Shown here piece after piece: positions 15,249 through 24,766 of a stretch of DNA of 64,000 bases. Source of the DNA: Legionella fallonii LLAP-10 (GTDB taxonomy: Bacteria; Pseudomonadota; Gammaproteobacteria; Legionellales; Legionellaceae); assembly GCF_000953135.1 (NCBI RefSeq), contig NZ_LN614827.1:1331001-1395000 (forward strand), read 5' to 3'. The notes beneath the pieces were generated by a model that did not search any database, was not told where the DNA came from, and was given only the letters and a program-made list of their open reading frames with translations. Position numbers and translations under genes: made by a program. The number at the start of each line of letters is the position of its first letter. The first letter of the stretch is position 1.

Positions 15249-16877
15249 CTACATTCGAGTATAATTTGGTCCACCTCCGCCCTCGGGAGCGTGCCATACG
15301 ATGTTTTGTCGAGGGTCTTTAATATCACAGGTTTTACAATGAATGCAGTTTTGTGCATTAATTTGCAATCTTGGTCCTTTTTCATCTTCCACTATTTCAT
15401 AGACTCCTGCGGGGCAATATCGACTCTCCGGAGAAGCATAAGTCGCTAAATTGACCTCTATAGCCAATTTAGGTTTTTTTAGTTTCAGATGGCAGGGCTG
15501 ATTTTCTTCATGATAGGTGTTGGATAAAAAAACAGAGGATAATCTATCGAAAGTAAGTACAGCATCAGGTTTGGGATAATTTATCTTTTTAGCTTTTTCT
15601 GCTGGAATAAGACTCGTATGATCAGAATGGTTACTTAATGTCCACGGTGAGTGCCCATGAGTAATATAAGTTTCAAAAGCAGCATTAATTAAACCTGGAA
15701 TTAATCCATATTTAAACCCTGGTCTGATATTACGTACACTGCGAAGTTCATTACCTAACCAAGAGTGTTTTACTTTCTCCGGATAACTGCTTAGCTCAAA
15801 TTGAGCCGTATTCTCTTGATTTAGTTGTTCAAAATAAGCTTGTGCGGCAAGCATACCTGATTGCATGGCCATGTGTATCCCTTTGATTTTGGGAACATTA
15901 AGAAAACCAGCTGAATCGCCTATTAGCGCTCCTCCAGGAAAGGTTAATTTAGGTAGTGATTGCCATCCTCCCTCATTAAGTGCGCGTGCACCATAGCTAA
16001 GCCTTTCACCACCAGTTAAAACGGATTTTATAATAGGGTGGTTTTTGAAACGTTGAAACTCTTCGAAGGGGCTTAACCAGGGATTTTTATAGTCTAAACC
16101 AACCACAAAACCAACAGCGACGCGTTGTTTCGATAGATGATAAATGAACGAGCCGCCATAAGTTGCTTGATCCATGGGCCAACCCACCGTATGGATCACT
16201 GTGCCTGGTTTATGCTTAGATTCTTCAACTTGCCATATTTCTTTAACTCCCAATCCGTAGGTTTGTGGCTGTACTTTGTCTCTAAGATGATAACGAGACA
16301 TAAGCACTTGGCTTAATTGTCCTCGGCATCCTTCAGCAAAAAATGTTTGTTTTGCTAAGAGATGCATGCCTGGCTGAAAGTTATGTGTTTTTTGATTATT
16401 TTTATCTATTCCTACGTCACCGGTAGCAACTCCTATAACCTGGTTTTTATCGTTATAAAGGATTTCTGTTGCAGCAAAACCAGGATAAATTTCACATCCA
16501 AGAGCCTCCGCCTGTTCTGCAAGAAACATGCAAAGTTCACCCAAACTGATAATGTAATTACCCTGATTATGCATGGGTTTTGGGGTAGGTAATTTAAAGG
16601 CTTTTTTTGAAGTGAGATAATAAAATAAATCATTAGTGACTGGCGTATCTAATGGGGCGTCTTGCCATGTATCGGGTAAGAGCTCCTGTAAGCTGCGTGG
16701 CTCAAGAACTGCACCTGAAAGAATATGAGCACCTACCTGAGCGCCTTTTTCCAGGATGCATATAGTAATTTCTCGTTGGGAAGCTAAGGCCAATTGTTTT
16801 AATTTGATCGCCGCAGACAGACCGGCTGGACCTGCTCCAACAATGATAACATCAAATTCCATGGTTTCTTGTTCCAC
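15249..16877 (-). CDS. Electron transfer flavoprotein-ubiquinone oxidoreductase
   Basis: A 542-residue membrane-associated flavoprotein that passes electrons from ETF (fatty-acid and amino-acid dehydrogenases) to ubiquinone. The N-terminus has the FAD dinucleotide motif VGAGPAGLSAA. The C-terminus has the iron-sulfur ligands: a Cys in YCPAGVYE, then CIHCKTCDIKDP for a [4Fe-4S] cluster, ending with PEGGGGPNY, all standard in ETF-QO. The GTG start at 16877 is favoured because AGGAG lies 5 nt upstream; ATG 16862 is an alternative. It stands alone, with no ETF subunit genes nearby. Confidence 0.93.
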   Translation of the reverse strand: MEQETMEFDVIIVGAGPAGLSAAIKLKQLALASQREITICILEKGAQVGAHILSGAVLEPRSLQELLPDTWQDAPLDTPVTNDLFYYLTSKKAFKLPTPKPMHNQGNYIISLGELCMFLAEQAEALGCEIYPGFAATEILYNDKNQVIGVATGDVGIDKNNQKTHNFQPGMHLLAKQTFFAEGCRGQLSQVLMSRYHLRDKVQPQTYGLGVKEIWQVEESKHKPGTVIHTVGWPMDQATYGGSFIYHLSKQRVAVGFVVGLDYKNPWLSPFEEFQRFKNHPIIKSVLTGGERLSYGARALNEGGWQSLPKLTFPGGALIGDSAGFLNVPKIKGIHMAMQSGMLAAQAYFEQLNQENTAQFELSSYPEKVKHSWLGNELRSVRNIRPGFKYGLIPGLINAAFETYITHGHSPWTLSNHSDHTSLIPAEKAKKINYPKPDAVLTFDRLSSVFLSNTYHEENQPCHLKLKKPKLAIEVNLATYASPESRYCPAGVYEIVEDEKGPRLQINAQNCIHCKTCDIKDPRQNIVWHAPEGGGGPNYTRM

Positions 16878-16977
16878 AAGTTCTCCTACTTACAAATTGC
16901 AAAAAACAAAATAATCGCCTTTCTATGATCTAATATCAAGAATATATTGAATTATTTAATGGGGGATGGATGTTTTA

Positions 16978-17061
16978 AGTAACTTCTCAATAAATACGGG
17001 AAAGGTCATCTCGCACGTCGTTCTGAATGACATTTTTTCTCAAGGTTACTGAGAAGTTACT
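16978..17061. repeat. 84-bp element with perfect 12-bp terminal inverted repeats
   Basis: AGTAACTTCTCA at 16978-16989 is matched by its exact complement at 17050-17061. The interior has a further weak palindrome (GTCAT and ATGAC). There is no coding content. It could be a miniature transposable element or a terminator/attenuator-like structure upstream of the ABC transporter gene. The ~300-bp gap it sits in holds no gene. Confidence 0.6.
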
Positions 17062-17178
17062 TTTTTAAAGAAGTTAACTATACTTCAAGAAGATTATTTT
17101 TACTTAAGCGCGAAAAAATTTAAGAAACAAATTATCATGTTCTTTGTGAGTTGATACTAATAATAGTAGGTAATCTCT

Positions 17179-18984
17179 ATGGATACTGAACAACAAAATT
17201 CACAACAATTACCCAAAACAATAGGGCGCTTTTTCTGGCACTTTATTAAAAAACAGCGTTTGGCATTCTTCTTTTTCTTATTAGCCCCGACTGTTATGGT
17301 ATTGGAAAATAACGTAATTCCCTACTCATTAAAAATGATTGTTGATGCTTTAGCCACTTATTCTAAAGGACAAAATGTTTTTTCTCTTCTTGCTCCAGCT
17401 TTATGGTTAGGCGGGGGTGCCTGGGTTGGAATGTTGCTCATCATTCGCTTACAAAATTGGTGGCAAGGTTATGTCTTCCCTAGGTTTCAAGCCGATGTTC
17501 GTATGTCAATTTTTGATTATTTGACGAAACAATCATATCAGTATTTTTCTAATGAAATGGCTGGAACCTTGGCAAATAAGCTAAATGATTTACCGCGTGC
17601 TTTAGATTCTATCTTTATGATTATTACTTGGTATGCGGTTGCTGCTTTTTCTTCAATTATCGTCGCATTAATCTTAATGTGTACGATTAATTATTGGTTT
17701 GCCATTGTTTTGGCGACTTGGATCGTACTTCAGCTTTTAATTAGTTATAAATTGTCAAAAAAGGTAGATCAATATTCTATAGAAAATGCCGAAGACAAAA
17801 GTGAGCTGAGTGGGAAAATTGTTGATAGTTTAAGTAATGCAAATGCAGTAAAACTTTTTGCTCGTGGTAGAGATGAATTGGCTTACATTTGGCGAAGCCA
17901 AAATAAAGAAGCACAAAGTAATAAGAAATTAACTATTTACATGAATATCTTCCGTCTGTATTTGGATATTCCTGTAACGATCATGTTGTTTATTATGGTT
18001 TATTTGCTCGTTATTTTTTGGCAACGCCAGCTAATAACCACAGGGGATTTGGTTTTTATATTCAATGTATCTTTTGTCATTATGTCTCAAATTTGGTACT
18101 TATGTCATGCCATGGCCGAACTATTTCGAGAAATAGGTATAGCGAGACAAGCTATAGCGTTGCTGAGTGTCCCAATCGGTGTTCAAGATATTCCGGATGC
18201 AAAATCGTTGGAAGTTAAGGACGCTAAGATAGAGTTTCACAACGTAACATTTCACTATAATAAAGGAAAGAAAGTATTTGAAAATAAATCAGTTATTATC
18301 TATCCCCAACAGCGCGTGGGGCTAGTGGGCTTTTCCGGGAGTGGAAAATCAACTTTCATTCATCTCATCTTACGATTTTTTGATGTTGAATCAGGGCGCA
18401 TTCTTATCGATGGTCAAAATATTAGTCAAGTAACCCAAGACTCTCTTCGTGAGGCTATTAGTATGATTCCTCAAGATACCTCTTTATTTCATAGGACTTT
18501 AATGGAAAATATTCGCTACGGTAATTTACAAGCGACCGATGAAGAGATCCATTGGGCGGCAAAACACGCGTGTTGTGATGAATTTATTTCTTTATTACCC
18601 GAAGGTTACGATACTATGGTTGGTGAGAGAGGGGTTAAATTATCAGGGGGTCAAAGACAACGTATTGCTATAGCCCGTGCCCTATTAAAAAAGTCAAAAT
18701 TGCTTATTTTGGATGAAGCCACGTCACAACTTGATTCGTTGACTGAAGAGACTATCCAGAATTCACTATGGCACTTAATGGAAAATAAAACGACTATAGT
18801 GATTGCCCATAGATTATCAACCTTATTGCATATGGACAGAATATTGGTTTTTGAGAAAGGGAAAATCGTTGAAGATGGTACTCACGATGAATTAGTTGCC
18901 AAAAATGGCTTGTATAAATCGATGTGGGACGCTCAAGTGGGTGGCTTCTTACCTGAATCAGATAAAGAGGGATGGGATGAATGA
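17179..18984 (+). CDS. ABC transporter, fused membrane and ATPase domains (MsbA/MDR-like exporter)
   Basis: A 601-residue half-transporter that would dimerise. Six transmembrane segments occupy residues ~20-320. The C-terminal ATPase has Walker A GFSGSGKST (~385-393), a Q-loop in IPQDTSLF, signature LSGGQRQR (~487), Walker B LLILDEATS (~510) and the H-loop IAHRLST. This architecture exports lipids, drugs or peptides using ATP. The methyltransferase gene begins 8 nt before its stop codon (ATGAATGA overlap), so the two are co-translated. The substrate is not evident. Confidence 0.9.
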   Translation: MDTEQQNSQQLPKTIGRFFWHFIKKQRLAFFFFLLAPTVMVLENNVIPYSLKMIVDALATYSKGQNVFSLLAPALWLGGGAWVGMLLIIRLQNWWQGYVFPRFQADVRMSIFDYLTKQSYQYFSNEMAGTLANKLNDLPRALDSIFMIITWYAVAAFSSIIVALILMCTINYWFAIVLATWIVLQLLISYKLSKKVDQYSIENAEDKSELSGKIVDSLSNANAVKLFARGRDELAYIWRSQNKEAQSNKKLTIYMNIFRLYLDIPVTIMLFIMVYLLVIFWQRQLITTGDLVFIFNVSFVIMSQIWYLCHAMAELFREIGIARQAIALLSVPIGVQDIPDAKSLEVKDAKIEFHNVTFHYNKGKKVFENKSVIIYPQQRVGLVGFSGSGKSTFIHLILRFFDVESGRILIDGQNISQVTQDSLREAISMIPQDTSLFHRTLMENIRYGNLQATDEEIHWAAKHACCDEFISLLPEGYDTMVGERGVKLSGGQRQRIAIARALLKKSKLLILDEATSQLDSLTEETIQNSLWHLMENKTTIVIAHRLSTLLHMDRILVFEKGKIVEDGTHDELVAKNGLYKSMWDAQVGGFLPESDKEGWDE

Positions 18985-19744
18985 AGTGAGTAGAGAATAT
19001 ATTAAGCACTTTAATCAGCAATCAGATCAATATTTACTGTGTAGACCTGATTATCCTCAGGAATTATTTGATTATTTTGCACAACTTGTGGCTCCTGATG
19101 CGTCCATATGGGATTGTGGTACGGGAAATGGTCAAGCAGCAAAAGAGTTGGCAACACGATTTTCTAAAGTTATTGCAACGGATATTAACCAGAAGCAGTT
19201 AGATGTAGCGAATAAAGCTCCAAATATAGATTATATTTGTGCTCCCGCAGAACATACTCCAATTCAAGCAGATACCATAAGCCTAGTGACGGTCGCCCAG
19301 GCTTTACATTGGTTTAAATTTCCCGAATTTTATCAGGAAGTCAAACGAGTGAGTAAGACTGGTGGCTATATTGCTGCTTGGTGTTATAGCTTGGGCTTTT
19401 TTGGCACTGATTTGGATAAGGTAATTAAAAAACTTTATTATGATATTTTAGGTGCTGAATTTTGGCCTAGGGAACGGTTTTACATTGATGAGCAATATCA
19501 AACTATTCCTTTCCCATTTCATAAAATAAGCACACCGCAATGGTTCATTGATAAAAAAATAACCTTTAATGAACTTATCGGTTATTTATCTACGTGGTCT
19601 GCTGTAAAAGAATATCAAGCGCGTCAACAGCGCAATCCAATTGAATTAATTTATAGTGAATTACAATCCTTTTGGGGAGATGAGCAGGAGGGGCGGATGA
19701 TTCGTTGGCCTATTCATTGTTTATTGGGTAAGGTTCATGATTAA
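18977..19744 (+). CDS. Class I SAM-dependent methyltransferase
   Basis: A 255-residue methyltransferase. The SAM-binding motif I is IWDCGTGNGQAA (~residues 43-54), followed by the acidic end of strand 2 (VIATDIN), APAEHTPIQADTISLVTVAQALHWF (motif region typical of the UbiE/trans-aconitate type, split here across two blocks) and WPIHCLLGK at the C-terminus. The true start is ATG 18977 with AGAGG upstream, overlapping the ABC transporter's stop; the open frame extends further upstream but inside the transporter gene. The acceptor substrate is unknown. Confidence 0.85.
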   Translation: MNEVSREYIKHFNQQSDQYLLCRPDYPQELFDYFAQLVAPDASIWDCGTGNGQAAKELATRFSKVIATDINQKQLDVANKAPNIDYICAPAEHTPIQADTISLVTVAQALHWFKFPEFYQEVKRVSKTGGYIAAWCYSLGFFGTDLDKVIKKLYYDILGAEFWPRERFYIDEQYQTIPFPFHKISTPQWFIDKKITFNELIGYLSTWSAVKEYQARQQRNPIELIYSELQSFWGDEQEGRMIRWPIHCLLGKVHD

Positions 19745-19807
19745 TTTTAAAATAGCATTTTATTAGAGAACAAAGTATAGCGTGGTTCATAGGAGGAGAT
19801 GTGCTTC

Positions 19808-20125
19808 ATGAGTATCCGAAATTATATATTGGTGTTATTGAGTTCAATTTTTATTGTATCTACTGCCGAGGCCATGCGCTGTGGGAATCAATTAGTACAA
19901 GAAGGTGATAGTGATTTTGACGTGCTTTCTAAATGCGGTGAACCTCTCTATAAGAAAGATTATGATGAAGCGATACCGCAATATAATGATCAAGGAAACC
20001 GAATTGGTGCTATAAAAAGCTCTATCAGCAAATGGTATTATCAAAAATCACCTGGAGAGTTTCAATATGAATTGATTTTTGATGCTGGGGTATTAAAACA
20101 TATAAAAGCAAGTCGTAATCCATGA
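19808..20125 (+). CDS. Small exported protein, DUF2845-like
   Basis: A 105-residue protein with a cleavable signal peptide (SIRNYILVLLSSIFIVSTAEA) and a mature part starting MRCGNQLVQEGDS, then VLSKCGEP. This two-cysteine beginning and a KWYYQKSPGEFQYELIFDAG strand are typical of the DUF2845 family of periplasmic proteins. ATG 19808 is chosen because AGGAGG ends 10 nt upstream; ATG 19799 would sit almost on the ribosome site. Function unknown. Confidence 0.75.
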   Translation: MSIRNYILVLLSSIFIVSTAEAMRCGNQLVQEGDSDFDVLSKCGEPLYKKDYDEAIPQYNDQGNRIGAIKSSISKWYYQKSPGEFQYELIFDAGVLKHIKASRNP

Positions 20126-20315
20126 TCTATAGTGTAACATCAGTTCGGGATAATAAACTTAATTATCCCAGAACCGTTCGTGCTGAGAAATAGTGATTTT
20201 CACTTCCTCATCTCGAACTGGTGTGAATTTAACGTGAATTTTGCTTCGAAAGTTGAAGTCAAGTGTACAGGATGTTAGTTTAAACAACAGTAACATAGTA
20301 TCAATGAGGATGATT

Positions 20316-20687
20316 ATGAATATTTTCTTAGGGTGTATCCTTTTAGGATTTTCCATGATAGCCAATGCAAATGATACCTTATCGATGATCGTTAATCCTG
20401 ATAAAGGCAGTTTTGTTGTAAAACTGGCAGCAAATCCTACTACTGGCTTTCAATGGAGTGTCATTGAGTATGATAAAAAGTTATTAACTTTGAGCGGCAG
20501 CCAGTATCAAAAACCGCAAACTAATTTAATAGGGGCCGGAGGTCAAATGTTTTTTACTTTTACTTTGAATAAAGGAAAAAGCTACCCCGATAAAACAAAT
20601 TTGGTATTTAAATATGCTCGCTCTTGGGAGCCTGATACTGCCACGATTAAGAATGTTACTGTGAATTTTGCAAAGACACCTAAGTAG
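20316..20687 (+). CDS. Exported chagasin-type inhibitor of cysteine peptidases (I42 family)
   Basis: A 123-residue protein with an N-terminal signal sequence (NIFLGCILLGFSMIANA). The mature domain carries the three inhibitory loops of chagasin: NPTTGFQW, GAGGQMFFTF and the RSWEP loop (RPWE in most members). Members block papain-like C1 proteases in a wedge fashion. Start chosen at ATG 20316, 5 nt after TGAGGA; ATGs at 20304 and 20310 are in frame. In an intracellular bacterium it could protect against host cathepsins or control its own proteases; that is inference. Confidence 0.8.
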   Translation: MNIFLGCILLGFSMIANANDTLSMIVNPDKGSFVVKLAANPTTGFQWSVIEYDKKLLTLSGSQYQKPQTNLIGAGGQMFFTFTLNKGKSYPDKTNLVFKYARSWEPDTATIKNVTVNFAKTPK

Positions 20688-20848
20688 TTGTAGCCTTGAT
20701 GCGCTATTTTGTCGAATCAAGGCCTTTGGTTGAATAAATGTAGGTTGGGTCATTTTGACCCAACATTAAGATTTTTAGCGATTCTATGAGCAAAAAGCGC
20801 TCATCTATAATTATTTCTTTAACCTGACAACCATGATTATAACAACGA

Positions 20849-22567
20849 TTAAGTACTAACCTTTTTAAAAGGTAAATATCGTGGCTCCCAGAACATGTCA
20901 TCCACTACTTTTTCTATATCCTCATCCTGATTCTTTTGTGCATGTCCTGAGCCAATGGCACATTGCGCTACTGCCACAGCTATTTGTTTGGCAACCGTTT
21001 GTGCGTCATCTAGTGACGGTAACAGAGGTAAGAAACTGTCTTTTTTACTTGGAGCAAATTTAGCAAGGGTTTCTGCGGCAGCCAATATCATTTCTTTAGT
21101 TAGTCTGGATGCATTAACCGCTAATACTCCTAATCCTATACCAGGAAATACTAGAGCATTATTACATTGAGCTATTTGTAGTAAACGATTGTGGTATTCT
21201 ACTGCTGGAAAGGCAGTACCTGTCGCAATAAGAGCCTTTCCGTGGCTCCACGCTAATATATCTGATGGCTGTGCTTCACATTTCTCATCGGGATTTGATA
21301 ATGGGAAGATAATAGGGCGCTCACAGGTTGTTGCCATTGTTTCAATAATATCTTGGGAGAAAGCCCCTGTTTGTGCCGAACAACCAATAAGAATCGTTGG
21401 TCTAACGTGTCTTACTGTATCAGTTAAAGAAGGATATTTTTTCTCGTTGATTGTCCAAGACTCAATTTCCTTAGGAGTACGGCCATAATGTTTTTGTGCA
21501 TCAGTAAGATCCATATCACTGTTGAGTAGCAAGCCTTGTCGGTCAATTAGCCAGAATCTTTTGCGGGCCTCTTCAATACTTAATCCATCTTTGACCATAG
21601 CATCTATAATTTGATCACTGATTCCTGTGCCAGCAGATCCTGCACCAAAAACAACTATTCGATGATCTTGTAGTTTTACACCCGTTACCTCACAAGCAGC
21701 AAGTAAGGCTGCAAGAGTAACTGCACCGGTACCTTGTATGTCGTCATTAAAGGTACATAACTGATTTTGAAATTGATCGAGAATACGACGAGCATTTCCA
21801 CGACCAAAATCTTCCCAATGTAAAAATGCATTAGGGAATTGTTTATGAATTTCATTAACAAAAGTCGAGATGAAATCATCGTAATCCATATTATTAATGC
21901 GGGGGTGTCTACAACCTAAATACATGGGATCATTTAATAAATCTTGGTTATTAGTACCTACATCAAGAAACACTGGTAAGGTTCTTGTTGGGTCAATACC
22001 GCCACATAAACTATAGACCATTAATTTTGCTACAGGGATATCCATACCACCTATGCCTTGATCTCCAATACCCAGAACGCCTTCGCCATCAGTAACTACA
22101 ATCAGATCTATCTCTGGATTAGAACGATTATTAATGATTTCCTCTATCAAATTTTTATCTGAATGAGCAATATATAAGCCTCTGGGTTGCCTGTATTCAT
22201 GACTGAATCGTTTTACTGCTGTGCCCACTATAGGTGTATAAATAGTTGGTAACATTTCAGCTAAATGACGACTAAGGAGCTTATAAAAAAGGATTTGATT
22301 TTTATCGTGCAGGTTGTTGAGATAAATATTTTGTTTCAATCGAGTGGTATAGCTGGAATATTGCAAGTAAGCGCGTTTTACTTGTTCATCTAGGCTTTCA
22401 ACACGATGAGGAAGTTTTCCTAATAAGCCGAAATCCTTTCTTTCTTCATGAGTAAACGCGGTCCCTTTATTTAATTGAGGGGTCGTCAGTAGTGGTTTTC
22501 CACAAAGTGATGTTTCTATATACAGTTCGCCGGTTTGAGGATCGCGAATTAATTTAAAATCAAGCAT
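20849..22567 (-). CDS. maeA: NAD-dependent malic enzyme (oxaloacetate-decarboxylating)
   Basis: A 572-residue malic enzyme that converts malate and NAD+ to pyruvate, CO2 and NADH. Visible blocks: YTPIVGTAVKRFSHEYRQPR, VVTDGEGVLGIGDQGIGGM (metal and substrate region), FNDDIQGTGAVTLAALLAA, and the Rossmann loop FGAGSAGTGI. Length and motifs match the E. coli SfcA/MaeA type, not the larger MaeB type. Monocistronic. A gluconeogenic/pyruvate link makes sense in an amino-acid-consuming organism. Confidence 0.93.
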   Translation of the reverse strand: MLDFKLIRDPQTGELYIETSLCGKPLLTTPQLNKGTAFTHEERKDFGLLGKLPHRVESLDEQVKRAYLQYSSYTTRLKQNIYLNNLHDKNQILFYKLLSRHLAEMLPTIYTPIVGTAVKRFSHEYRQPRGLYIAHSDKNLIEEIINNRSNPEIDLIVVTDGEGVLGIGDQGIGGMDIPVAKLMVYSLCGGIDPTRTLPVFLDVGTNNQDLLNDPMYLGCRHPRINNMDYDDFISTFVNEIHKQFPNAFLHWEDFGRGNARRILDQFQNQLCTFNDDIQGTGAVTLAALLAACEVTGVKLQDHRIVVFGAGSAGTGISDQIIDAMVKDGLSIEEARKRFWLIDRQGLLLNSDMDLTDAQKHYGRTPKEIESWTINEKKYPSLTDTVRHVRPTILIGCSAQTGAFSQDIIETMATTCERPIIFPLSNPDEKCEAQPSDILAWSHGKALIATGTAFPAVEYHNRLLQIAQCNNALVFPGIGLGVLAVNASRLTKEMILAAAETLAKFAPSKKDSFLPLLPSLDDAQTVAKQIAVAVAQCAIGSGHAQKNQDEDIEKVVDDMFWEPRYLPFKKVST

Positions 22568-22646
22568 GGGGTTTTCTCATAAGATAGCGTTACTTGCAGA
22601 CTGGTGATAATATCGGTTTTTTGTAGTCTACATCAAGAGGTTGTGT

Positions 22647-23027
22647 ATGAATAAGTACTTGGTGATCATTTTAATAGCTCTTGGATTAACTTCTTGTAAC
22701 ACAAAAAATGAGCATTATTATCAGTCTCACCCTAAAGAATTGCAAAAAGCATTGAAAGAATGTCCTGATCAAGTGCCTCAAGGCTTAACTTGTCAACAAA
22801 TAGAGCAGGTGGGGAAGCGTATGAATAGTTTAGCTTATGAATTACAAGCAAGTCCTCAGGCTTTTGGCAACAAAATTCTGAATTTGCAACAAACTATTGC
22901 TAACCAGCATACGGAATTAAAAAAGAATAGTAACAATCAGGAATTGAAAATATCGTTAGCCCAAAATCAACGTGATTTAGCAGACTATTTGGCTGTTGTA
23001 AAATGGCTGGAATCACCTGAGAGTTAA
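22647..23027 (+). CDS. Small lipoprotein of unknown function
   Basis: A 126-residue lipoprotein: signal NKYLVIILIALGLTSC with lipobox LTSC, then a helical, glutamine-rich mature part with two more cysteines (ECPDQVPQGLTCQQIEQV) and heptad-like LQQTIANQHTEL. The cysteine arrangement resembles EexN/TrbK-like small lipoproteins, but the match is not firm. ATG 22647 has AGAGG 6 nt upstream. It ends 3 nt before surE, so it is likely cotranscribed with surE. Confidence 0.7.
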   Translation: MNKYLVIILIALGLTSCNTKNEHYYQSHPKELQKALKECPDQVPQGLTCQQIEQVGKRMNSLAYELQASPQAFGNKILNLQQTIANQHTELKKNSNNQELKISLAQNQRDLADYLAVVKWLESPES

Positions 23028-23030
23028 TCA

Positions 23031-23798
23031 ATGAGAATATTAATTAGTAATGACGATGGTGTTTTAGCACCAGGAATTAAAATTCTGGCAAATGAGTTAT
23101 CTACTATCGCTGATATTGAGGTAGTTGCTCCAGATAGAAATAGAAGTGGTGCTAGTAACTCACTTACCTTGACGCGCCCCTTGAGCGTTAGAAAATTAGA
23201 AAATGGCTATTATAGCGTTGAGGGAACACCAACTGATTGTGTCCATCTGGCCTTGACTGGATTTTTAGAACCTGTAGCCGATATAGTGGTTTCGGGTATC
23301 AATGATGGAGTGAATCTAGGCGACGATGTGCTTTACTCCGGAACTGTCGCTGCGGCGATGGAAGGTCGTTATTTAGGATTACCAGCCATAGCTATTTCAA
23401 TGGTAGGTGATGCAATCATGCATTATGAAACAGCGGCAATTATTGCTAAACAGCTGGTAATGAAACTAAGTACCAACCGATTACCTTCACAAACTATATT
23501 AAACGTGAACGTTCCTAATTTACCTATAGAACAAATAAAGGGCTTTCAGGTGACTAGGCTTGGTACTCGTCATAGTTCAGAGCCAATCATTAAAGAATCT
23601 GATCCTAGAGGTAGGCCTATATTTTGGATTGGGCCACCAGGAATGGAGGCCGATGCTGGAGCTGGAACGGATTTTTATGCAGTTAATTCAGGTTATGTAT
23701 CTATAACGCCCTTACATCTGGATATGACCCATTACAAAATGTTTGATCAGTTATCGAATTTGTTAGATGGAATTGATCTATTACATGAGGAACTATGA
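23031..23798 (+). CDS. surE: 5'/3'-nucleotidase SurE
   Basis: A 255-residue metal-dependent nucleoside-monophosphate phosphatase. Family motifs: [12 protein letters not shown] at the N-terminus (metal ligands DD), [12 protein letters not shown], and [18 protein letters not shown]. Length is normal. It stands in the stress-survival block lipoprotein-surE-nlpD-rpoS; the pcm gene often found after surE in enterics is absent here. Confidence 0.95.
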   Translation: MRILISNDDGVLAPGIKILANELSTIADIEVVAPDRNRSGASNSLTLTRPLSVRKLENGYYSVEGTPTDCVHLALTGFLEPVADIVVSGINDGVNLGDDVLYSGTVAAAMEGRYLGLPAIAISMVGDAIMHYETAAIIAKQLVMKLSTNRLPSQTILNVNVPNLPIEQIKGFQVTRLGTRHSSEPIIKESDPRGRPIFWIGPPGMEADAGAGTDFYAVNSGYVSITPLHLDMTHYKMFDQLSNLLDGIDLLHEEL

Positions 23799-23937
23799 CC
23801 TTAAAGAGATAAACTCTAACACTCGATAGGTAGGCCCTAGTATGTTGACTGCAGTGATTTGATGGAGTCAACATTCGACAGATGCAGTAATTAATTTTCA
23901 CTGTAGAATAATAAGTGATGTATACGAGACTAAGATA

Positions 23938-24681
23938 ATGTTGACACTATGCAAAAACTGTTTTTGCCTCTTCCTTATACTAATTCTTGCCGGTTGCGGA
24001 ACCAGGCATGCGTTAGCCCCTGTAAGTGAATTAAAATGGCAACCTTATTCCAGATATCAAAAAACACATACAGTCCGTCGTGGAGAAACTCTTTTTGCTA
24101 TAGCATTTCGTTATGATACTGATTATCGCAGCTTGGCTCGAGTGAACCGTTTGAGACCTCCTTATTCTTTAAGAGTCGGTCAGGTGTTGAGCCTACAAGG
24201 GATTAGACGTCGGGCAATCACTACCAGACCGATATCTGCTCGCCGTTATTCTCAGCCTAAACCAAGAGCATCGCAAAGAGTCATTTATTCTCCAGCGCAT
24301 AATGTTCGTTCGGCTTCTGGATGGTTATGGCCCGTAAGTGGACATGTAACAACTACTTTTATTCCTACTCAAGGTAAAAAAGGCATAAATATTGCTTGTA
24401 AAAAAGGTGAGAGGGTTCGTGCCTCTTCAGGAGGGGTTGTTGCTTATGCAGGAAGTGGCTTAGCGGGATATGGCAATTTAATTATTATTAAACATAATAA
24501 TGAATATTTGACGGCATATGGACATAATGCCAGAAATTTAGTTGCAGAAGGACAAAGAGTTAAAGCAGGACAAGTTATTGCCATAGCGGGAATGATTGAT
24601 CGTAAGTATTGGGGCGTTCATTTTGAAATTAGAAAAGCAGGAACACCGGTCAATCCATTGAATTATCTACAAAAAGGTTGA
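23938..24681 (+). CDS. nlpD: LysM/M23 lipoprotein NlpD (cell-separation amidase activator)
   Basis: A 247-residue lipoprotein with lipobox LAGC, a LysM domain (HTVRRGETLFAIAFRYDTDY to VGQVLSL) and a C-terminal M23-type LytM domain (GINIACKKGERVRASSGG, then TAYGHNARN and WGVHFEIRK). Metal-binding positions of active M23 peptidases are partly replaced, as is usual for NlpD, which activates the amidase AmiC at the septum rather than cutting peptidoglycan. It precedes rpoS, and in many bacteria the rpoS promoter lies within nlpD. Confidence 0.92.
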   Translation: MLTLCKNCFCLFLILILAGCGTRHALAPVSELKWQPYSRYQKTHTVRRGETLFAIAFRYDTDYRSLARVNRLRPPYSLRVGQVLSLQGIRRRAITTRPISARRYSQPKPRASQRVIYSPAHNVRSASGWLWPVSGHVTTTFIPTQGKKGINIACKKGERVRASSGGVVAYAGSGLAGYGNLIIIKHNNEYLTAYGHNARNLVAEGQRVKAGQVIAIAGMIDRKYWGVHFEIRKAGTPVNPLNYLQKG

Positions 24682-24766
24682 CATATAATTTATAATTATA
24701 GCAACAATAGACAGTTTAAAAGCATGTAACGATTTCGAAACCTGTCTAAACATTATAGGTGAAGCA

